Below, in pieces: positions 8,562 to 16,142 of a stretch of DNA of 64,000 nt (the stretch's first letter is position 1; every line of letters starts with the position of its first letter). The DNA lies in NCBI RefSeq assembly GCF_041431135.1, contig NZ_CP107799.1, positions 3,224,001 through 3,288,000 of the forward strand. Reading direction: 5' to 3'. The notes under the pieces are model-generated. The model searched no databases, was not told the origin of the DNA, and saw only the letters and a program-made list of their open reading frames with translations. Source of the DNA: Streptomyces sp. NBC_00554. Its GTDB lineage: Bacteria > Actinomycetota > Actinomycetes > Streptomycetales > Streptomycetaceae. The position numbers and the translations under genes were made by a program.

Positions 8562-9033
8562 TGAGCCGCATCGACTACTTCCGCGACCCGAACGCCCCTC
8601 ATGCCAACTCGGTGGTCCCTCAGTCACCGCGGTTGTCCAGGACGACGCGGGGCGGTTGCTGCTCATCCACAAGACGGACAACGATCTGTGGGCGCTGCCC
8701 GGCGGTGGCCACGACATCGGCGAGCGCATCGGTGACACTGCCGTCCGTGAGGTCGCGGAAGAGACCGGCATTGACGTTGAGGTAGACGGCATCGTGGGGC
8801 TCTACACCGACCCTGAACACGTGCTGGCGTACGACGACGGGGAGGTCCGGCAACAGTTCTCCATCTGCTTCCGAGCCCACCCCGTCGGCGGTTCCCTGCG
8901 TACGAGCAGCGAATCGAAAGAGGTCCGTTGGGTCAACCCAGCGGACCTCGATGGACTGGACATTCACCCGTCGATGATGCTGCGAATCCGGCACGGTCTC
9001 GACGACTCGCGGCGAGAGCCCTACATCGGCTGA
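8561..9033 (+). pseudogene. Nudix hydrolase (Pif-like) with one-base frameshift
   Basis: Nudix proteins in this position on pSAM2-type elements (Pif) prevent redundant transfer into cells that already hold the element. The start reads MSRIDYFRDPNAPHANSVV from 8561. The catalytic part, VTAVVQDDAGRLLLIHKTD and the Nudix box G-x5-E with REVAEETGID, is in another frame. The shift is at about 8615, where CCCTCAGTC is expected but CCTCAGTC is read after GTGGT, consistent with loss of one C. No start codon exists in the second frame before VTAVV. The rest, through LRIRHGLDDSRREP, is normal. Sequencing error cannot be excluded. Confidence 0.7.
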
Positions 9034-9599
9034 CCGTCGGTAGAGACCTGCACCAATCGGCCCTCAACACGCTTCGCCGCTGCGTGAATCTCGGGGGCCG
9101 CGCGCTGGATGAACCGCCCAACGATCGTGTCCGAGCCGTACCGCTGCACAATCTCGTCCAGCCGCTCGGCCGACGTGGTCCGTGTCCCGTCGGGCGTCGT
9201 CGTCATGTCGCAATACAGCAGAGCGTCGACCAGGTCCGAACGCTCTAGCTCGAACTCCCCCTCAAGCTCTTGCCTTAGTCCGCGCTCCTCGGCTTCCAGC
9301 AGGGCGCAGGAGTGGTGAGCTACGAGACGAACGACCCGCTCGTCTGCCTTTTCTTGGTCCCGGAGGAACCGCGCGCCATCCAGCGGGTGAAAGCCGGTCG
9401 TGGCGATGGCCGGCGAGTACCCGATGTCATGCAGCACAGCGGCGGCTTCCAACAACTCAGCATCGTCACCCATGATCGGACCCAAGGAGCGAGCGCGCTT
9501 GGCAACCCCCAGCGAGTGCGCCCACCGACGCGGGAGCGGATCGGACAGCAACGATTCGGAGAGCGAGTACGCCCACTCAGTCAGTCCCATGGCGGCCAA
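9021..9599 (-). CDS. HD-domain phosphohydrolase
   Basis: 192 aa with the metal-binding H...HD...D pattern: WAHSLGVAKRARSLG supplies the first His, AAAVLHDIGYS the HD pair, and LVAHHSC and DALLYCDMTT further ligands. Family members cleave phosphomonoesters or nucleotides; the substrate here is unknown. HD proteins coupled to a GntR regulator are frequent on Streptomyces AICEs. The ATG at 9599 lies 2 nt downstream of the GntR stop, so the two genes form an operon. The 3' end overlaps the convergent Nudix gene by 13 nt. Intact. Confidence 0.85.
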   Translation of the reverse strand: MAAMGLTEWAYSLSESLLSDPLPRRWAHSLGVAKRARSLGPIMGDDAELLEAAAVLHDIGYSPAIATTGFHPLDGARFLRDQEKADERVVRLVAHHSCALLEAEERGLRQELEGEFELERSDLVDALLYCDMTTTPDGTRTTSAERLDEIVQRYGSDTIVGRFIQRAAPEIHAAAKRVEGRLVQVSTDGQPM

Positions 9600-9601
9600 G
9601 G

Positions 9602-10090
9602 CTACGGCTGGACGGTGGGCGTCGGGAGAGCGCGTACGGTTCGCCCTTTGCCGTGGACGGTGGCGAGCAGGCCGTTCCCCTCCATCTGGGCAAGGACTCG
9701 GCGCACAGCAGTGCGAGAGGCACCGAAGCGCTCGCAGAGCTTCGCTTCGGACGGATACGTATCGCCCTCCGAGAGCGAGTCCTCCGCGATCAGGTCTGCC
9801 ATTCGCTGCGCGAGGGGGCGTCGATCACCACTTCGGACGACGCACCACCCAATACCGGGAGCTGACTCAACTACACCGGCACCCTCAAGCACCTTGAGAG
9901 CGCGTCGTACGGTATTGCGGGAGACACCGTGCGCGCTCATGAGGGCTGCCTCCGATGGCAAAGCGTCTCCGACATCTCCCGCTTCGATCTGCCGACGCAA
10001 AGACTCAGCGACCTGCAAGTACGTACCCCCGCGGACTGGCCTGCGGCACGTGGGCTCCTTCCTGGCCACGCTGAAGCTTTCCAAAGTCAC
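9602..10090 (-). CDS. GntR-family regulator with two winged-helix domains
   Basis: Probable transfer/immunity repressor of element 1 (KorSA-like by position). Residues 25-80 form a GntR winged helix (YLQVAESLRRQIEAGD, then SEAALMSAHGVSRNTVRRAL). Residues 95-155 hold a second one (TYPSEAKLCERFGASRTAVRRVLAQMEG). There is no effector domain. Transcribed ahead of the HD gene. The TTG/ATG region at 10090 precedes MTLESFSVARKEPTCRRPVRG; a GTG 7 codons in is an alternative start. The same CRRPVR-encoding segment occurs in the GntR gene of element 2. DNA target unknown. Confidence 0.85.
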   Translation of the reverse strand: MTLESFSVARKEPTCRRPVRGGTYLQVAESLRRQIEAGDVGDALPSEAALMSAHGVSRNTVRRALKVLEGAGVVESAPGIGWCVVRSGDRRPLAQRMADLIAEDSLSEGDTYPSEAKLCERFGASRTAVRRVLAQMEGNGLLATVHGKGRTVRALPTPTVQP

Positions 10091-10193
10091 TCACGACCCC
10101 AAGCTTCCCATGTGTGAGGCCAGTGCCTGCGGCCATGTACCGGCTGTGACGAGGTGACACAGTCCCTGCCCGCTCGGGACGCGCGCGGACGCA

Positions 10194-13100
10194 TTACTCC
10201 CATGGGGGTGTGGGAGAGCCGTCCGGATCCAGCCCGTACGGCCACCGTTCATGGGCTGAAGGAACGTCCCAGATACGACCAGCGTCTACGGCCTGGCGGT
10301 ACAGACGGTCCGTCCCAGAACTGTCCCCGGCCGTCTCCCGCAACCTCAACAGCGTGGTAAACGCCGAGCGGTACGTGGCGGCCGCCAGCTCAGCACCGTG
10401 GCAGTCGCCTGCCTTCTCCAGCATCTGCACCAGCACCTCCCCTGCTTCGGAAGACCTGGCGTCTGCTGCCAAGCGATAGAGAGCCTTGGCCTGCTCAGTA
10501 TCGCCTTGCTTCTCCCGTTTCCGGGCAAGGGTGAACAGCCTCTTGGTATTGCCCATGGCGGCGGCCTTGCAAGCCATCTCCTCGGCACCGTGGATGTCTC
10601 CGGCTCCTTCAAGAAACCGCGACAGGTGGGCAGGAGCCGCGCTGTCCCCGGCGTCCACGGCGAGGCGGTAGAGGGCTTCAGCCTGCTCCGTGTCGCCTTC
10701 CTTCTCCCGTCCCCGGGCAAGGGCGAACAGCCTCTCAGTGTTGCCCATGGCGGCGGCCTTGCAAGCCATCTCCTCGGCACCGTGGATGTCTCCGGCTCCT
10801 TCAAGAAACCGCGACAGGTGGGCAGGAGCCGCGCTGTCCCCGGCGTCCACGGCGAGGCGGTAGAGGGCTTCAGCCTGCTCCGTGTCGCCTTCCTTCTCCC
10901 GTCCCCGGGCAAGGGTCGTGAGAAAGTCCGTGTGTCCAGCTTCGGCAGCTGCACGGGCCGCTGTCTCAGCCCCCTGCCGGTCTCCGGCCTCATCCCGGAT
11001 CTGCGCCCGTTCCACAAGTGCGCTGGTGTGTCCGGCCGCAACTGCCTTTCTGCAGATGGCTTCTGCACCCTTCAGATCTCCTGCTTGTCTCCGCAACCGC
11101 ACCAGGTCAACCAAAGCAAGCGTGGCTCCGGCATCAGCGGCCGTTTGGTACAGCGCCTCAGCGCGTTTCAGGTTGCCTTGGTGCTCCCGCATGGATGCCA
11201 GCTGCAACAGCGTGTCGTGGCTACCAGAGTGGACAGCTTCCTGAGCCATGGCCTCGGCGCCCGCGAAGTCGCCAGCCTCTTCCCGCTGACGCGCCAGGTC
11301 GGCCAGGGCACGGGTGATGCCCGCCCTCACGGCTTTTCGGGCCATCTGCTCGGCGCCTGTGGAGTCTCCGGCCCGCTCCAGCAGGTTAGGAAGGTCAGCC
11401 AGGGCACGGGTGCTGCCGGCTCCTGAGGCCTGGCGGTAGAGGACCTCCGCGCGCTTCAGATCCCCTTCCTGTTCACGTATCTGCGCCAAGTCGATCAAGG
11501 TGTCGGTGAGGCCGGCTTTGGCAGCCTTGAGGGCGAACTCTTCGGCTTCCCGGTGATCGCCGTCTACCTCTCGCAGACGGGCCAGGTTGGACAAGGCAGC
11601 CGCATGACCCGACATGGCGACCCTGCGGTAGAGAACTTCCGCGCGTTCGTAATCGCCCGCCTCCTCGTGCCTAACCGCTAGTGCCACGAGGACGTCTGGG
11701 TGACTGTCGGCAGCTTGACGAATGATGGATTCAGCTTCGTCCTGATCTCCCTCCTCCTCCTTCATCCAAGCCAGACTGACCAGCGCACCGGGGTAACCCG
11801 CACGGACGGCCCGCCAAGCTATTTCCTTCGCCCCCTCATGGTTCCCCGCCTGTTCCCGTGCCTGCATGACCCACTCCATGGCAGAGCCACTGCCCGCCTC
11901 CGCCGCACGGAGCCACAGATGATGTGCCCACTGCCGACGGTGTCGATGGTCAGCGGCTCTTGCGAGATTTTGGAGATCTTCGGGTTGCCCGAACTGTGTG
12001 TGGGCGGCGTACCAGAAGGACGCAGGCGGGCACAGTGTGCCGCGCGTGGCACGCCCGTGCTGTTCGAGATAGTCAGCGAGGCGGAACACGGGTCCGGAGA
12101 CGAGAGTGCGGGCTGCATCTCGGTTTTCGCTGCTGGGCGGACGACGTTGGGGTCGGGGCCCGGTACGTCGAAGTGGTGCCTGCTTGCCATGAACGGGGCG
12201 CGCGAGTTCGGCGAATGCGGCTTCCGCCCAGTCATCACCCAGCTCGTCGTAGTCATGGTCGGTTAGGTAGTCGAATGCCGCATCGGTGAGAAAAATCTGG
12301 GGAAGATGAAGGCCCACACCGAGTCGACGTGCGTCCATCGCCGCCTCCAGAACCGCCCGGGCGGCTGGCGTGCCGCGTTCATATCGGCGTAGCAATTCAG
12401 GTGCTCCAGCGAGGTCCTGTGTTACCCGTCCATCGCGCTTGGCGCGGGTGAGTGCGCCGGCCAACAGGCCATCGCCAGCTTTCGCTAGATCAGCCGCCTT
12501 GCCCAGCGCGTCCTGGTCGAAAGCGTCGGGGACGGTAACAGTGCACCCGTCAAGAACTTCCCGCGTCTGGCTATGCGGGTCGAGCGCGCTTGCGTCGGGG
12601 CGGTACGTGTACTGGTCGGCGTACTCAGGCCAAAGCGTCCCTAACACGAGGACGGGGCCTCGGGAGTGCGTGAGGAGGCTGTGGACAGCAGCCGCGACTC
12701 TCTCGCCTACCAGGCGATCGCCGAGATAATGCTGGGATTCGTTCAACCAGACGACGGTATGCGGCTGCACCCTCTCGAGTTCTGCAAGCGCTGCCTCAGC
12801 ACGTGTGGGGTCAAAGGGATGCCACAGGCGCCATCCGTGATCAGCCAGGGGCTGAACTGCCTCCCAACATGCCCTCGTTTTACCAGTCGAGGAAGAACCA
12901 ACCAGCACCACCAGTCGACTGCGCCCCTGCAGAGCGTCCTCGACCGCATTTTCGAGGACTCGGTCGTGGGCTCGGGGAACGTAAGCCGACAGCAGACGAT
13001 CGGTAGTCCGAGCGGTCACATCGTCGCTTGAGATAAGACCGGAAGGATGTACTTCCAAGTCGAAGGGGTTCCAGTCGCCGATTGGCTTACCCGGAGCGGC

Positions 13101-13373
13101 GACCTGCGGAACAGGGCCGGTCTCACCGATGGCCGCCCGCCGTAGATCCTGCATCTCTCGCTCCGGCAAGCGCAGCACACGTGAGAGGGCCGCAACCGTT
13201 TCCGGGGAAGGGACAGGGCCACCGACCTGGAGCGCCTGGTGGATGGTCGTGCGGCTCAAAGCGGTCTGCTGCGCCAGCTGCGACTTTGCCAGCCGGGCAC
13301 GAGCGAGCCCGTCCGTCAATTTACTGCGTAGCTCAGCGCGTGCTGCATCACGCACCGCCTGCTCGTCTCGCAC
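10194..13373 (-). CDS. HTH-NTPase-TPR protein, candidate STAND-like sensor
   Basis: 1059 aa. Residues 10-75 form an XRE-type HTH (KSQLAQQTALSRTTIHQALQ). Residues 145-400 form a P-loop NTPase with Walker A VGSSSTGKT and a Walker-B-like VVWLNES. From about residue 480 to the end are some 17 TPR/Sel1-like units of 32 residues, with consensus EAGDxxGAEAxxxxAVxAG. Such regulator-NTPase-repeat architecture is shared with STAND signalling ATPases, some of which are antiphage sensors; a defence role here is inference. Two adjacent 64-residue blocks are identical at the DNA level (10551-10934). The gene is last before att2, on the same strand as GntR-HD, and starts at the ATG at 13373. It is intact despite decay elsewhere in the element. 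Confidence 0.75.
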   Translation of the reverse strand: MRDEQAVRDAARAELRSKLTDGLARARLAKSQLAQQTALSRTTIHQALQVGGPVPSPETVAALSRVLRLPEREMQDLRRAAIGETGPVPQVAAPGKPIGDWNPFDLEVHPSGLISSDDVTARTTDRLLSAYVPRAHDRVLENAVEDALQGRSRLVVLVGSSSTGKTRACWEAVQPLADHGWRLWHPFDPTRAEAALAELERVQPHTVVWLNESQHYLGDRLVGERVAAAVHSLLTHSRGPVLVLGTLWPEYADQYTYRPDASALDPHSQTREVLDGCTVTVPDAFDQDALGKAADLAKAGDGLLAGALTRAKRDGRVTQDLAGAPELLRRYERGTPAARAVLEAAMDARRLGVGLHLPQIFLTDAAFDYLTDHDYDELGDDWAEAAFAELARPVHGKQAPLRRTGPRPQRRPPSSENRDAARTLVSGPVFRLADYLEQHGRATRGTLCPPASFWYAAHTQFGQPEDLQNLARAADHRHRRQWAHHLWLRAAEAGSGSAMEWVMQAREQAGNHEGAKEIAWRAVRAGYPGALVSLAWMKEEEGDQDEAESIIRQAADSHPDVLVALAVRHEEAGDYERAEVLYRRVAMSGHAAALSNLARLREVDGDHREAEEFALKAAKAGLTDTLIDLAQIREQEGDLKRAEVLYRQASGAGSTRALADLPNLLERAGDSTGAEQMARKAVRAGITRALADLARQREEAGDFAGAEAMAQEAVHSGSHDTLLQLASMREHQGNLKRAEALYQTAADAGATLALVDLVRLRRQAGDLKGAEAICRKAVAAGHTSALVERAQIRDEAGDRQGAETAARAAAEAGHTDFLTTLARGREKEGDTEQAEALYRLAVDAGDSAAPAHLSRFLEGAGDIHGAEEMACKAAAMGNTERLFALARGREKEGDTEQAEALYRLAVDAGDSAAPAHLSRFLEGAGDIHGAEEMACKAAAMGNTKRLFTLARKREKQGDTEQAKALYRLAADARSSEAGEVLVQMLEKAGDCHGAELAAATYRSAFTTLLRLRETAGDSSGTDRLYRQAVDAGRIWDVPSAHERWPYGLDPDGSPTPPWE
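10551..10934. repeat. Two near-identical 192-bp tandem units in the TPR array
   Basis: The unit beginning GCCCATGGCG at 10551 recurs at 10743 with no difference for at least 180 bp. Each unit encodes 64 residues, two TPR-like repeats. Other repeats of the array are clearly diverged, so this copy is recent and was kept in frame. Confidence 0.85.
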
Positions 13374-13489
13374 GCCTCCCCCAATCGATGTGTCCGCCAG
13401 TGTTCATCATCGTCCGCCCGAACCATGGCGAACACCGATTCCGCGAGCTTCATACAAGTCAACGACCCGTCGACTACACGGAGCTGGTT

Positions 13490-13690
13490 GTGCCCGACCT
13501 TGTCATCGTTCTTTTCTCGTTCGGCCTCGTCATGATCTTCGCTTTGCTGGTCGCCGCTGCTACGGCCAAACTCGCCCGCCTCGCCGGCGCCAACTACCCG
13601 TCCGCGCTGATGCGCGGCGCCGGAGCGTTTGCAGCGGTGGTCACGCTCGCAGCCGCCGTTACCTGCGCGCTCGCTGCGGTCCTCGCTTAG
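13490..13690 (+). CDS. Small membrane protein
   Basis: 66 aa from the GTG at 13490, which has GGAG seven bases upstream. The product M-PDLVIVLFSFGLVMIFAL begins with a transmembrane helix, followed by a short KLARLAGANYPSALMRGA loop and a second helix AFAAVVTLAAAVTCALAAVL. Two-helix proteins like this are common cargo of Streptomyces integrative elements; function unknown. It is divergent from the HTH-NTPase-TPR gene and the last gene before att2. The longer in-frame reading from 13082 is antisense to that gene and unlikely. Confidence 0.6.
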   Translation: MPDLVIVLFSFGLVMIFALLVAAATAKLARLAGANYPSALMRGAGAFAAVVTLAAAVTCALAAVLA

Positions 13691-14030
13691 GGGGCGTTTC
13701 GACAAGCTTCCTGCCCCTTGCTAGGCAAGTCTCAGCGCAGATGCAGTACGCCCCTCACGTTGCGTTGCCTCTAGCGTGGGGCGGCGACCAGTTAAGACGT
13801 CGCCCAGATGTGCGAGCTAGCTGATCTAAATCAACCAGCGCGAGAGTGCGCCTCGTTGCTCTCACCCCGGACGACGTACCCCGAGGCCGCATCGGTCAGC
13901 CGGTGCGCGCACCCGCCAGGCGGATCGAAGGCACTTCCACGCACGGTATGCGATAGAGATCAGTCCCAAGCCGTGTGTCACAGAGAGAACGTGAAGGTCA
14001 GAACATGTTCCCGGATCTGCCTAGTCATGC
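13691..14030. other. 340-bp gap before att2, no gene seen
   Basis: No open frame here has homology or a ribosome-binding site. It forms the right end of element 1 and would contain part of its attachment arm region; no repeats of note found. Confidence 0.5.
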
Positions 14031-14073
14031 CCTCCGGAGCCGTGTGCGCAGGTTCGAATCCTGCCGGGGGCAC
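14031..14073 (+). repeat. Attachment site copy 2, junction of elements 1 and 2
   Basis: Exact 43-nt copy of the tRNA-Arg 3' part (3426-3468). Only this part of the tRNA is present; the 5' half before it is unrelated sequence, so it is an att site and not a functional tRNA. It is the right end of element 1 and the left end of element 2. Confidence 0.92.
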
Positions 14074-14125
14074 TTCGCTTCAACCAGCACGATGATGTGG
14101 CTGACCAGCGCAAATGCCTTGCATG

Positions 14126-14160
14126 AAGAGCGGGACCCAGTCTTACTGGGTCCCGCTCTT
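14126..14160. terminator. Hairpin behind att2, covarying with that behind att1
   Basis: Perfect 16-bp inverted repeat (AAGAGCGGGACCCAGT / ACTGGGTCCCGCTCTT) with loop CTT, homologous to 3523-3555. Where the first has GAGTC/GACTC this has GACCC/GGGTC, so pairing is preserved. Confidence 0.8.
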
Positions 14161-14182
14161 CGGCATTGAGTATCACTGATCG

Positions 14183-14202
14183 CGAGTGAGTGGCGAGTGA
14201 AC
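14183..14202 (+). repeat. 20-bp direct repeat near att2 (second copy near att3)
   Basis: CGAGTGAGTGGCGAGTGAAC occurs here, about 110 nt to the right of att2, and again at 23797-23816, about 70 nt to the left of att3. Matching short repeats at the two ends of one element are expected of integrase arm-type sites. Confidence 0.55.
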
Positions 14203-14303
14203 CGCACTGCTCTACCGACGCAGGTCGCCATGGATCGGCTTCCTACCCCTCCCCGACGGCACGGGAGTCTCGCGCGTTGCGGCCCCCAGCCCCGTCGGTG
14301 GAG

Positions 14304-15617
14304 TCACGTAGCGCTGCCGACTTGCTCGGCCGCCTTATTGACCTGCCGAAACTGCCGTCGCCGTATCACCCACCAGACAGGCCTCAGCAAGGCGATGACC
14401 ACATCTCCAAACCGATCCTTTGCGACCTCTCGCCTTTTGGCCCTGAGGTCATGACGAAGTGCGGCATCCCCACTTAGCAAGCTCCTCCTCCTCGCCCGCG
14501 ACTGCTCGGCAATCCGTCCACTCAGCACGTCGAGAACCCCATCCGCACCACGCTCCCGAGCCGCCTTGCTGAAGCGCCGTACGGTATTGGGAGGGGCGTG
14601 CTGCGCCAGCGCGATCAAGAGATCATCGGACCAGAACGCGCGGCCCGGATTAGTGACGAAAGTAGCATTGCGTACAGAATGGAAGAGCTCCAAGGGGTCA
14701 CCGAAGCACGCGATGGCAATCATGACCCGTTCCAGATCAGGCCAGCGACGGTTCCGCGCAAACTGGCTCCAGACAGCTCGCGCCATAGGGAGTGGCTGCC
14801 TTTCACACAAGTGCTGAATCGCTTCCTCGGCCTTCTCGTCCTCATCCGCGTCTCGCCATTGCGCTACCTGGTCCATGAAGCGCTGCGCATACAGTTCTTG
14901 AACCGACTGCTGCGGCGTTCCCGCTTCCCATCGCGCCAGTTCTACAGCAGTCTCCGTAGATGCGCGCTCCATCATCGCAATGTCGCTCGACTGCAGTCTT
15001 AGCAGCGCTTCCGTACGCGCCATGTGCTCCTCGAGTTCTTCGATGCGACGTCTAGCGCTGTCCCGTTGGGCTTTAAGATCGGTGATCTGTTCGTCGGTAC
15101 GGGCGGCCAGGTCTTCCAATGCCTCCTCGGCTTGACGGCAGCGCTCGCGGGCGGCGTCCAGCTCGTGCTTCAGTTCGGTCAGCGATTCAGCTGTACGCAC
15201 GCGCTCCAGTTGCAGTCTCTCGGTTGCTTCCGCGAGTTCGTGTTCCCGGGCGAGCAGTGGCTGCTTGTTCGCGAGGGCGGCTTCGTACATGATCTTGCGG
15301 GTCAGAGCGACTTCCTGCGCATCCACGTCAGCGCCCTCCACTTCGGCCAGGACATCGTGGATGCGCTGGGCGAGCCTATGGCGAGGCACTTCACGGCCAT
15401 TGAGGAACTTCGACAGGCGATGTCTATCTATGCTCATGCCCTCAGACGTGAGCAGGTCTGCGACTTCGTAGGCTGGCATGTCTAGACGAGCAACAAGCTC
15501 GCGGAGTCGCTGCGCGCACCTCCGCACCCTGATATCGAGTGTCTCGTCGAGCGCGCCGAGTCCCCGTCTCTGCGGAAGCCTCTCCCCCATTGCACCTCCA
15601 TGTTGCGACTGCACCAA
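14304..15617 (-). CDS. HTH and coiled-coil protein of unknown function
   Basis: 437 aa in three parts. Residues 30-92 are an HTH-like region (YEVADLLTSEGMSIDRHRLSKFLNG). Residues 120-225 are a long Glu/Arg/Leu-rich coiled coil. Residues 230-380 are a helical C-terminal domain with repeated Trp/Arg motifs, followed by a basic tail ending near RPVWWVIRRRQFRQ. I do not recognise the C-terminal domain. It is divergent from a small membrane protein at 15719 with a 100-bp shared region holding two palindromes, which suggests the HTH part controls both. Element 2 cargo, first gene inside att2. A partnership in phage exclusion is possible but only inference. Confidence 0.6.
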   Translation of the reverse strand: MVQSQHGGAMGERLPQRRGLGALDETLDIRVRRCAQRLRELVARLDMPAYEVADLLTSEGMSIDRHRLSKFLNGREVPRHRLAQRIHDVLAEVEGADVDAQEVALTRKIMYEAALANKQPLLAREHELAEATERLQLERVRTAESLTELKHELDAARERCRQAEEALEDLAARTDEQITDLKAQRDSARRRIEELEEHMARTEALLRLQSSDIAMMERASTETAVELARWEAGTPQQSVQELYAQRFMDQVAQWRDADEDEKAEEAIQHLCERQPLPMARAVWSQFARNRRWPDLERVMIAIACFGDPLELFHSVRNATFVTNPGRAFWSDDLLIALAQHAPPNTVRRFSKAARERGADGVLDVLSGRIAEQSRARRRSLLSGDAALRHDLRAKRREVAKDRFGDVVIALLRPVWWVIRRRQFRQVNKAAEQVGSAT

Positions 15618-15643
15618 GTTGTGCTGACCTGCGGCAACAAGCG

Positions 15644-15661
15644 GTTGCGACCTGACGCAAC
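15644..15661. promoter_or_regulatory. Palindromic operator candidate
   Basis: GTTGCG-ACCTGA-CGCAAC, a perfect 6-6-6 palindrome 27 bp upstream of the HTH/coiled-coil gene start. A half-site GTTGCGAC recurs at 15602. It suits autoregulation by the HTH protein. Confidence 0.5.
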
Positions 15662-15680
15662 TACACGCTCACGCCATGTG

Positions 15681-15697
15681 ATTGGACCCTATCCAAT
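15681..15697. promoter_or_regulatory. Palindrome in promoter region of small membrane protein
   Basis: ATTGGA-CCCTA-TCCAAT, perfect 6-bp arms, ends 21 nt before the start at 15719. It probably overlaps the -10 region, which would suit a repressor or activator site. Confidence 0.45.
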
Positions 15698-15718
15698 CGA
15701 CACCCCATGGAGTTGAGA

Positions 15719-15994
15719 ATGCCCAGGCGTCCTAAGAACCTGTCCAAGACGTCCTCTGAGGACATGCGTGCGACATCAGGCCGCACCACACTCATGAGGA
15801 AGCGGAGCCGACTGCTTTCCGTTCAACTACGGGCTGGGGTCTGGAAGGTAGTGAAGCTGCTGGGCACGGAGTTCCTCAAGGGCTTCGCGAACAAGATCGG
15901 CGGTACGGCAGCGATGGTCCTCTGCATCCTCGGAATTGCATACATGCTCGGTATCGACCCGGGCAATGCAGTGCGCGCCATACTCGGCATCTGA
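15719..15994 (+). CDS. Small basic single-pass membrane protein
   Basis: 91 aa from the ATG at 15719 (GGAG seven bases upstream; an ATG at 15707 lacks a site). The N-terminal 45 residues are strongly basic (RRPKNLSK, MRKRSRLL). A transmembrane segment GGTAAMVLCILGIAYMLGI follows near residues 65-83, and the C-terminus is short. The positive-inside rule puts the basic part in the cytoplasm. Divergent partner of the HTH/coiled-coil gene. Function unknown; small membrane proteins beside a sensor-like gene may be effectors (inference). Confidence 0.6.
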   Translation: MPRRPKNLSKTSSEDMRATSGRTTLMRKRSRLLSVQLRAGVWKVVKLLGTEFLKGFANKIGGTAAMVLCILGIAYMLGIDPGNAVRAILGI

Positions 15995-16055
15995 CTCTGA
16001 CTAGCCGAATCCACCTGCGAACAGGTCCAGGGATTCTGACACCCAGGAGACCCCA

Positions 16056-16088
16056 GTCGAGGCGAGAAGTTGCAATTCTCGCCTCGAC
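16056..16088. terminator. Bidirectional hairpin terminator
   Basis: GTCGAGGCGAGAA and its exact complement TTCTCGCCTCGAC flank a 7-nt loop. It lies between the convergent ends of the small membrane gene (15994) and int2 (16143). Confidence 0.85.
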
Positions 16089-16142
16089 TTGGCCATAAAT
16101 CCGATCACTTGGACACGTCAGGCTTCATGGATCTTCGTTAAG

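Noticed and set aside
13316..13705. 129-aa minus-strand frame over the small membrane gene
   Set aside because: Charged composition without motif; the plus-strand frame has two transmembrane helices and a ribosome-binding site.
14031..14073. Second tRNA-Arg gene
   Set aside because: Only the 3' half of the cloverleaf is present; the acceptor 5' strand and D-arm are missing.
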